Origin: Candidatus Binatia bacterium
Lineage (GTDB): Bacteria > Desulfobacterota > Binatia > HRBIN30
DNA length: 64,000 nt
NCBI GenBank assembly: GCA_023150935.1
Contig: JAKLJW010000005.1
Location: 103,162 to 167,161, forward strand
Direction of reading: 5' to 3'
Below, piece by piece: positions 58,068 to 64,000 of the stretch. Position numbers and translations under genes: made by a program. The notes under the pieces were generated by a model. That model ran no database searches and was not told the origin of the DNA. It saw only the letters and a program-made list of their open reading frames with translations. The stretch's first letter is position 1, and each line of letters starts with the position of its first letter.

Positions 58068-59875
58068 TGGACCGTATCTTCGGCATCGATCTCGGCACGA
58101 CCAACAGCCTGATCGCTTACTCCGACAACGGCGTCCCGCGGGTCATCGCCGATCCCGAAACCGGGGCCGCCCTGCTGCCTTCGGTGGTGTCGTTTCCGAC
58201 CCCGGACGCAGCGATCGTCGGCGCCGAGGCGCGGGCGCTCGCCATCCGCCATCCGCTCGCCACGCTGGCCTCCGTGAAGCGCTTCATGGGCCTCGGCATG
58301 GAACACGTCACCGAGGAAGATCGCCGGCACTACGCCTTCGACGCGGAGGCCGGGAGAGATCTGGTGCGGTTCCGTGTCGGCGACCGGACCTACACGCCCC
58401 CGGAGATCTCGGCCCTCATCCTGAAAGAGCTCAAGCGCCGCGCCGAGGCCGCCCTCGGCGAGACGGTGCGTCGGGTCGTCATCACCGTCCCGGCTTACTT
58501 CAACGACAGCCAGCGTCAGGCCACACGCGATGCCGGACGTCTGGCCGGACTCGAAGTCCTGCGGCTGGTAAACGAACCTACCGCTGCCTCTCTCGCCTAC
58601 GGACTCGACAAGCGCAATCAAGGAGTGATCGCCGTCTACGACCTTGGCGGCGGCACCTTCGACATATCCATCCTCCGTCTCCAGGGCGGCATCTTCGAGG
58701 TACTGGCCACTGCCGGAGATACGCGGCTCGGGGGCGACGACATGGACCGGCGCCTCGCCCGCACTCTTCTCGCCGCCCTGCCCGCCCCCGTCCAGGGCGA
58801 CCCGGACGTCGTCCGCCAGGCACTGGTCGTCGCCGAACGCGCCAAAGTCGAGCTGACGACCGCGGCCACCGCGACCATGGAGTTGCGCGCCGGTGACCAT
58901 GTGGCCCGCCGCACTCTGACCCGCACCGAGTTCGAAACGGAGATCGAAGACATCGTCGGCCGCACCCTGAACCCGTGCCGGCAGGCGCTTAAGGACGCCG
59001 GCATCGGCCCCGGCGATCTCGACGAGGTGGTGCTCGTCGGCGGGGCGACCCGCGTCCCCGCCGTGCGGCACGCGGTGGAAAGCCTGTTCGGGTGCGTACC
59101 GCACACGGAGCTGGACCCCGACCAGGTCGTGGCGCTCGGCGCCGCGGTTCAGGCCGGCGTCCTGTCGGGCGGGCACCGGGACATGCTGTTGCTGGACGTC
59201 GTGCCGCTGTCGCTGGGGTTGGAAACCGTCGGCGGGGTCATGGAGCGCATCGTCGAGAGGAACACGACGATACCGGTTACCGCAACCCAGGTCTTCACCA
59301 CGTTCGTCGACAATCAGACCGCCGTCGACTTTCACGTCCTGCAGGGCGAGCGCGAACTGGTCAAAGACAATCGCAGTCTGGCGCGCTTCAAGCTGCGCGG
59401 TATCGCACCGGCGCCGGCCGGCCTGCCACGCATCGAAGTGACGTTCATGATCGACGCCAACGGCATCCTGAACGTCACCGCCCGCGATCAGCAGACAGGA
59501 CGCGAGACGTCGATCGACGTCAAGCCGTCGTACGGTCTGACCGACGAGCAGATCGAGGCCATGCTCGAGGCATCGATCGATCACGCCGAGGAGGACGTGG
59601 CAGCGCGGCTGCTCATCGAGGCCCGCAACGACGCCGAGGGGATCCTGCGGCACACGCGGCGCGCCCTCGCCCAGACCGCCGTCTCGGGAGACGAGCGCCG
59701 GGGCATCGATGCCGCGGTCGCCGAGCTCGAGACCGCCATGGCCGGCACGGATTACAACCGCATCCGCGAACTCACCGATGCCGTGAACCGGGCCACCATG
59801 CCGCTCGCGCAGCGCATCATGGACGGCTCGATCACGGAAGCACTGACCCACAAGCGGGTCGAGGAGGTCGCCTGA
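58067..59875 (+). CDS. hscA: Fe-S assembly Hsp70 chaperone HscA
   Basis: 602 residues. The nucleotide-binding domain opens [20 protein letters not shown], with [19 protein letters not shown] and [19 protein letters not shown]. The substrate domain includes [20 protein letters not shown] and [20 protein letters not shown]. It is slightly shorter than DnaK and lacks its long acidic tail, as expected for HscA. With HscB it pulls clusters off IscU via the LPPVK motif. It overlaps hscB by one base. Confidence 0.96.
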   Translation: MDRIFGIDLGTTNSLIAYSDNGVPRVIADPETGAALLPSVVSFPTPDAAIVGAEARALAIRHPLATLASVKRFMGLGMEHVTEEDRRHYAFDAEAGRDLVRFRVGDRTYTPPEISALILKELKRRAEAALGETVRRVVITVPAYFNDSQRQATRDAGRLAGLEVLRLVNEPTAASLAYGLDKRNQGVIAVYDLGGGTFDISILRLQGGIFEVLATAGDTRLGGDDMDRRLARTLLAALPAPVQGDPDVVRQALVVAERAKVELTTAATATMELRAGDHVARRTLTRTEFETEIEDIVGRTLNPCRQALKDAGIGPGDLDEVVLVGGATRVPAVRHAVESLFGCVPHTELDPDQVVALGAAVQAGVLSGGHRDMLLLDVVPLSLGLETVGGVMERIVERNTTIPVTATQVFTTFVDNQTAVDFHVLQGERELVKDNRSLARFKLRGIAPAPAGLPRIEVTFMIDANGILNVTARDQQTGRETSIDVKPSYGLTDEQIEAMLEASIDHAEEDVAARLLIEARNDAEGILRHTRRALAQTAVSGDERRGIDAAVAELETAMAGTDYNRIRELTDAVNRATMPLAQRIMDGSITEALTHKRVEEVA

Positions 59876-59904
59876 CGGCGGCCCGGGAGAAAGGCCGGAC
59901 ACCG

Positions 59905-60117
59905 ATGGGATTGCGCTGGGAAGACAGCGAAGAGATCGCCATTCGGCTGGCGGAGGCGCATCCGGATGTCGATCCGTTGACCGTGCGTTTCACCGATCTC
60001 CACCGCTGGGTGACGGCCCTCGCTGGCTTCGAGGACGACGCTCACGGCTCGAGCGAAGCCAGGTTGGAAGCGATTCAGATGGCCTGGCTCGAAGAATGGC
60101 GCGACGCGCAGGATTGA
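59905..60117 (+). CDS. iscX: IscX (Fe-S assembly adaptor)
   Basis: 70 residues, close to the family length. It matches the IscX pattern: LRWEDSEEIAIRLAEAHPDV, then DPLTVRFTDLHRWVTALAGF with the conserved W and DD motif, and IQMAWLEEWRD at the end. IscX binds iron and IscS and tunes the rate of cluster assembly. It follows hscA by 29 bp. Confidence 0.95.
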   Translation: MGLRWEDSEEIAIRLAEAHPDVDPLTVRFTDLHRWVTALAGFEDDAHGSSEARLEAIQMAWLEEWRDAQD

Positions 60118-60131
60118 GGGAAACGTCACCA

Positions 60132-60578
60132 ATGATGCAAGTCAGTCGCAAAGTAGATTACGCACTCCGCGCCACCATCTATCTGTGCCTGCAGTCGCCG
60201 GAGCGGCCCGTCTCCGTCAAGGAGATCGCCGCCCGGCGCCGCATACCGCAGAAGTTCCTGGAGAAGATCATTCAGGATTTGATCAGGGCCGGCATCGTGC
60301 ACTCGCACCGGGGCGCCCACGGGGGTTACACCCTGGCGCGGAACCCGGCCGCGGTCTCGTTTCGCGACGTGATCGAGGCCGTGGAAGGGCCGATTTCCAT
60401 TAACTGGTGCCTCAACGACCACACCGGGTGTTCGATGCTCCCGAGCTGCAACATGCAGCGCATCTGGGAAGAGGGTCAGAGGCGCATGCTGGAATTCTTC
60501 GCAGATACCTCACTGGCCGATTTGACGCCGAAACGTTCCGGAGCGCTGCTGAATACTCCGGAGCAGGCCGCCGTCTAA
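60132..60578 (+). CDS. iscR: Rrf2-family iron-sulfur regulator, IscR-like
   Basis: 148 residues. The winged helix is VDYALRATIYLCLQSPERPV plus EIAARRRIPQKFLEKIIQDL, with the wing HRGAHGGYTLAR. The cluster loop has three cysteines in CLNDHTGCSMLPSC (C-x6-C-x5-C). That differs by one residue from the C-x5-C-x5-C of E. coli IscR but fits many Rrf2 sensors. It is the last isc gene rather than the first; it probably controls the operon through the palindrome at 55241. Confidence 0.87.
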   Translation: MMQVSRKVDYALRATIYLCLQSPERPVSVKEIAARRRIPQKFLEKIIQDLIRAGIVHSHRGAHGGYTLARNPAAVSFRDVIEAVEGPISINWCLNDHTGCSMLPSCNMQRIWEEGQRRMLEFFADTSLADLTPKRSGALLNTPEQAAV

Positions 60579-60604
60579 TCGGGCATCTCGATCGGAGGCT
60601 GGTA

Positions 60605-61027
60605 ATGTCCCTGAACGTCGTTCCCGACACTCACGCGTACCTGCTTCAACCCGACTCCGTCCTGCCGGCGCAGTACTTCAGTGGGCGCCGGTCGCGCGGC
60701 ACCCACGACGCCGAGCACGAGCTTGTAGTGGCCGTCCTGCAGGACGCCATCGACTGTTTTCAGAAACACCTGTTCGCCCGCGAGCGTAAGGCTCGCCAAC
60801 TGTACGTCGACGCGGAAGCCTGGATCATGTCCGACGACCGTCGCTGGCCGTTCTCGTTCGAGAACATCTGCGATCTGTTGGACATCGACGCGCCCGGCCT
60901 GCGCGCGGGACTGCTGCGCTGGAAGGCGGCACGCCTGCAGGCGGCGAGCCGCGAGAAGATAGTGCAGTTGGAACCGCGCCGCCCGGCGGAACGGGCGGCG
61001 CCCCGGCCGCGCCGGGCTCGATCCTGA
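60605..61027 (+). CDS. Hypothetical protein following iscR
   Basis: 140 residues; not recognised. It is soluble and mostly helical, with a Trp-rich core: RQLYVDAEAWIMSDDRRWPF, SFENICDLLDIDAPGLRAGL and LRWKAARLQAASREKI, and a basic tail. A GGAGG lies 7-8 bases before the ATG. It is 26 bp after iscR on the same strand, so it is likely in the same transcript and may serve iron-sulfur or stress functions. Confidence 0.7.
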   Translation: MSLNVVPDTHAYLLQPDSVLPAQYFSGRRSRGTHDAEHELVVAVLQDAIDCFQKHLFARERKARQLYVDAEAWIMSDDRRWPFSFENICDLLDIDAPGLRAGLLRWKAARLQAASREKIVQLEPRRPAERAAPRPRRARS

Positions 61028-61069
61028 TCGGGTCCCGGCGCCACGGACCATGCATTGCCGGGCGCCGGA

Positions 61070-61222
61070 CGGCACGTTCCGCCGGTTGCGCTCACGGCCA
61101 ACGCCTTGGAAGGCGACCGCGAACGGTGCTTCGCCGCCGGCGCGGACGACCACCTGGCCAAGCCGTACACGAAAGCCCAGTTGGAGCAGGTCCTCACCCG
61201 CTGGCTCGATCCGCCCGCCTGA
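61070..61222 (+). pseudogene. Response-regulator receiver domain remnant (C-terminal part)
   Basis: The frame reads RHVPPVALTANALEGDRERC, FAAGADDHLAKPYTKAQLEQ and VLTRWLDPPA, then stop. This is the last 50 residues of a CheY-like receiver: the LTAN strand end with the switch Thr and the invariant Lys in LAKP. The first 70 residues with the phosphorylated Asp are missing. The type (TANALEGDRERC) is that of receivers at the C-terminus of hybrid histidine kinases. Confidence 0.72.
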
Positions 61223-61315
61223 CCGGCCACGCCATCCGCTTCGCCCCGGGGGTCGCCGCCCTGCCCCTCCTGCCCGCCTTGCGGCAGACGGAAAGCTTGC
61301 CGGGCCGCGTGGACG

Positions 61316-61603
61316 TTAGCGGCAAACCGGGTCCGCAGATGAACGCAGATGAGCGCCGATGGAGGCGTCAGGTTCGCCGAGTATTTCGTCCGGCAACGGC
61401 TCGAAGAAGCTCTTCGCCAACCGGAACCGAGGGTCGCGGCGGAGGATTGGGCGCGGCGCCTTTCGCGGTCGCGGCAGCGCCCGCAACTCCGCGATGGGTT
61501 CGTTGCGCCGGCAGATCGTGACCACCTCTTCCTCTCCACGCTCGAGCCGATCGAGATACTCGGAGAGGTGCGTTTTCGCCTCGTGCACGTTCACTTTCGT
61601 CAT
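61316..61603 (-). CDS. Phd/YefM-type antitoxin, C-terminus replaced
   Basis: 95 residues. The Phd/YefM DNA-binding part is clear: TKVNVHEAKTHLSEYLDRLE followed by EEVVTICRRNEPIAELRALP, and the toxin-wrapping part includes SFFEPLPDEIL. The last 20 residues are encoded by a dispersed repeat at 61334-61361, so the normal end has been lost. No PIN or other toxin gene follows within the remaining 290 bases. It probably is an orphan or inactive antitoxin. Confidence 0.8.
   Translation of the reverse strand: MTKVNVHEAKTHLSEYLDRLERGEEEVVTICRRNEPIAELRALPRPRKAPRPILRRDPRFRLAKSFFEPLPDEILGEPDASIGAHLRSSADPVCR
61334..61361 (+). repeat. Short dispersed-type repeat (CGCAGATGA units)
   Basis: The sequence has two tandem units CGCAGATGAA and CGCAGATGAG followed by a diverged third unit GCGCCGATGG. 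This CGCAGATGAACGCAGATGA motif is often seen as a dispersed repeat in bacterial genomes. Here it forms the 3' end of the antitoxin frame. Confidence 0.6.
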
Positions 61604-61623
61604 GGTTCACCGGTAGACCATGA
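61600..61623 (-). promoter_or_regulatory. Inverted repeat over the antitoxin start
   Basis: TCATGGT (61600-61606) and ACCATGA (61617-61623) form a perfect 7-bp inverted repeat with a 10-base centre, and one arm includes the start codon of the Phd-type antitoxin. Phd antitoxins repress their own operons by binding such palindromes. Confidence 0.5.
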
Positions 61624-61745
61624 AGTAGACTGACACAAGCGCAGAGGCCGTACCGACGGCCGATCTGACCTGACGCCGGTTCTCGGACGCTTCCACTCCT
61701 TAGATCGTCCGCGCTGAAATCCCAGACGGACCGCCTATGTGGTAG

Positions 61746-64000
61746 AGGTCTACCGAGACACCCACGATCGAGCCGTCCCGATTGCAGGCGATTCGATCCG
61801 GCGGCGAGCGCGACGCGCTGGGGCGGGTGACCGAGAGCAAGCACTACGACGCCACGAACTTCCGCACGCGTATCGTGCAGGTCTACGACGGCCTCGGCCG
61901 AGAGACGAAGCACTGCGTGTCGAAGGTGCCGGATGGACCGTGTACGACCTCTACGGCCAGCACGGCGGCGAGCACCATGGAGTACGATTCGCTCGGACGG
62001 CGCACGCTGTGGACCGACGGCAACGGCGGTACGTGGCGGGCGACCTACGATAGCGCCGGCAACCTGCTCGGACAGGACGATCCGGTGGCGGGGCAGCATC
62101 GGGTGTTTTGTTACGACCCGCTCAACCGGGCGGTGCGTACGCTGACGATCGACGACGACACGCTGGAGGATCCGATCGCACACGCGACGCGCTGCGGAGA
62201 GGCAAACCCCACGGCCACGGCCGTCGCGGATTACTCCTACGACGAGCATACCGAGCGCGGCTGCTCGTACTATGCCCGGGGCCGGCTCTGTGCCATCGAC
62301 GAACGGCAGGGAACGGACGTGACACTGGCGACGGTGTTCACGTACGATGCCCGCGGGCGGGTCGTGAGCGAGGGGGTGACGCGGAGGCTGGTGGTGGGCG
62401 GGCGGACATTGACGCCGGCGGCGACGGTGGTCTACGCCTACGATGCGGCGGACCGGCAGAAGGGCGTGGTGGTGCCGACAAGTAGCAGTGCGCAGTCGCA
62501 GACGGTGACGACGCGCTACGACGATCTGGGGCGGATACGGCTGGTGTCGGCGGCCGGGCAGACGTTTGCGCGCGATCTGCGGTACGACCGTTTCGGACGG
62601 CTGACGGCGTGGACCGATGGCGGCGGCGTGACCGAGCGGGCGACCTACGACCAGAGCGGGGCGGGGCGGTTCCGGCTGAGTGCGCTGAGCGCGAGCGGGC
62701 CGGGCACCCCGGCGCCGGTGCTGCAGGCGCTCGGGTTTTCGATGTACGACGCCGCCGGCAACCTGACCGCTCTCGGCGACACGACCCCGGAGAGTACGTA
62801 TGCGAGCGACTCGCCGCTGCGCAATGCGTGGTCGTATGCCTACGACGGGCTGGGCCGGCTGGTGCTGGCGAGCAGGAACAGCGAGCCGGTAACGCTGTAC
62901 GCCTACGACGGGCTGGGCAATCGCACGAGGGCGGGGGCGCTAGTGAGCTTCTACGACAACGCGGCGGCGCCGCAGCGGGTGCAGGCGGTGACGCCGGGGG
63001 GTGCGGTGAGTCACGATCCGAGCGGGTCGGTGACGGGGCTGCCGGCGCTCGGTGCGGCGGCGGCGCGGACGCTGGGTTACGACGCCGAGGGGCGGCTGGC
63101 GATGGTGACGGGCGGTGGCGCGGCGGTGCGCTTCGTGCACGACGCGCGCGGGCAGCGGGTGGCGCGTATCGTCAACGAGGGGGCGGCGGGCGAGCAGGTG
63201 ACGGTGTACTACGGGCGCTGGTTCGAGGTGACGGGCGGGACGCTGACGCGGCACATTTATCTGGGGGAGCGGCGCATCGGGCACAGTCCGGTGGCGGCGC
63301 CCTCGGGGCTGACGCTGGCGCGGGGGTATGACGGCGAGCGGGCGGTGGTGCTGGCGCGGGCGATGGAGGCTGCCGTGCGGCGCGACGGGTGGGCGAGGCC
63401 GCGGGTGGCGGTGGAGGCGGCGGAGGCCGCCGCGGCGCTGACGGTCATTGCGGGCGTGGGGCTGGTACTCATTGTCGTCCGTCGACGGTGGTGGGACGAG
63501 GGGACGCGGAGCCCGGAATACGGACGCCGCGTGCGGCTGGGGATGGTGGGCCGTCTGGCGCGGGGGCCGGTGGTGCTGGTCGTGGTGGTGGTTGTATCGG
63601 CGTTGTTGCCCTGGCCGCGGCTGCGGGTGGTGTGGGCGGGCAGTGTCTCGCCGCCGCCCGTGCCGCCGAGTTATCCGGTGTACTTCGCCCACACCGACCA
63701 TCTGGGCTCGACGCTTCTGCTCACCTGTCATCTGGCCGGCGCGGCGTGTCCCGACGGCACGGTGGCGCGGCGCTTCCGTTACAACGCCTACGGGCAGCCG
63801 GCGGCGTACACGGCCAGCGGCCAGAGCGCGAGTCTCACGGCGGCCGTGCCGGGGAGCGACTTCGTCCCCGAGCATCTCTACACCGGCCAGCGCTGGGTGA
63901 GTGCGGCGGCGCTCTACGACTACGGGGCGCGGTTCTACGACCCGCAACTGGTGCAGTTCGTCAGTCAGGACCCGGTACGGGAGTACGTGCAGGCGTATGC
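61746..64000 (+). CDS. RHS-repeat protein with core domain and internal membrane segments (runs off the window)
   Basis: The frame is open from 61746 to the end of the window (about 751 codons) without a stop. Many YD-type repeats are visible (YDSLGRRTLWTDGNGG, YDPLNRAVRTL, YDGLGRLVLASRN, YDGLGNRTR). The RHS core signature appears near the end: YFAHTDHLGSTLLL, RYNAYGQPAAY and LYDYGARFYDPQLVQFVSQD. Two hydrophobic segments (about residues 555-580 and 603-622) lie between the repeats and the core. No clear start or signal peptide is seen, so the N-terminus may be missing. RHS proteins form a shell around a C-terminal toxin; that part would lie beyond 64000. Confidence 0.87.

Noticed and set aside
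58019..59902. 627-codon open frame antisense to hscA
   Set aside because: Shadow of a canonical Hsp70 gene; no independent evidence.
61050..61070. MHCRAPDG as the phosphorylation-site part of the receiver remnant
   Set aside because: It resembles the MDCxMPxxDG motif but is in another frame and only a few codons from the LTAN strand, where about 20 are expected; probably chance.
61368..62249. 293-codon minus-strand frame opposite the RHS gene start
   Set aside because: Overlaps both the antitoxin in another frame and the RHS repeats; composition is a shadow of these.

Overview
The window is a GC-rich, gene-dense stretch of a Gram-negative bacterial chromosome. Gram-negative features are a meso-diaminopimelate-type MurE, many lipoproteins, a SurA-like chaperone, a bactofilin and an HscBA/Isc iron-sulfur operon. 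The gene mix (Lcl/DUF1566 secreted protein, DUF4124, SCP2, CaiB/BaiF CoA-transferase, many TPR lipoproteins) resembles deltaproteobacteria-like lineages such as Binatota. That placement is an impression, not a computed result.

Layout: 0-4 kb holds the end of a CoA-transferase and a peptide-type ABC transporter (binding protein plus two permeases). 4-12 kb holds small hypotheticals, murE, a periplasmic cyclohexadienyl dehydratase/chorismate mutase fusion, gloA and a TPR/gluzincin membrane protein. 12-17 kb is a minus-strand run of TPR lipoprotein, LolB-like lipoprotein and the two ABC ATPases that probably serve the distant permeases, followed by a bactofilin. 17-28 kb holds a DUF4124 protein, a GalT-like HIT enzyme, an SCP2 protein with a clear terminator, two lipoproteins, nth, an oxidoreductase, sppA, two large membrane proteins and an RmlA-type nucleotidyltransferase. 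28-34 kb holds a damaged vapBC locus, a minus-strand hsp20-hsp20-mpg-lepB operon with a palindromic operator in its promoter, a GNAT protein and an orphan histidine kinase.

34.7-45.6 kb is a plus-strand housekeeping run: mfd, a parvulin chaperone, pdxA, a GlmU-like enzyme, glmS and an unusually long phosphohexomutase. The last three could together supply UDP-amino sugars. 45.6-53.8 kb is accessory DNA around uvrA: truncated AAA and toxin genes, a cohesin-like remnant, a complete three-gene type II restriction-modification operon with its own XRE regulator, a DUF4160/HTH pair and a hicA remnant. 53.8-55.2 kb has an Lcl-domain protein and an intergenic region with two inverted copies of a palindromic repeat.

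55.2-61 kb is an iscS-iscU-iscA-hscB-hscA-iscX-iscR operon with iscR last and no ferredoxin gene, behind a good promoter with an operator-like palindrome. 61-64 kb holds a receiver-domain remnant, an antitoxin truncated at a dispersed repeat, and a long RHS protein that runs off the window. Toxin-antitoxin loci are repeatedly present in damaged form, so the accessory regions look like a record of past insertion and deletion. No CRISPR array, tRNA, rRNA, intact transposase or replication origin was seen. The features closest to an undescribed system are the fused shikimate-branch enzyme, the DUF4160/HTH pair, the membrane-spanning RHS protein and the palindromic repeat family.
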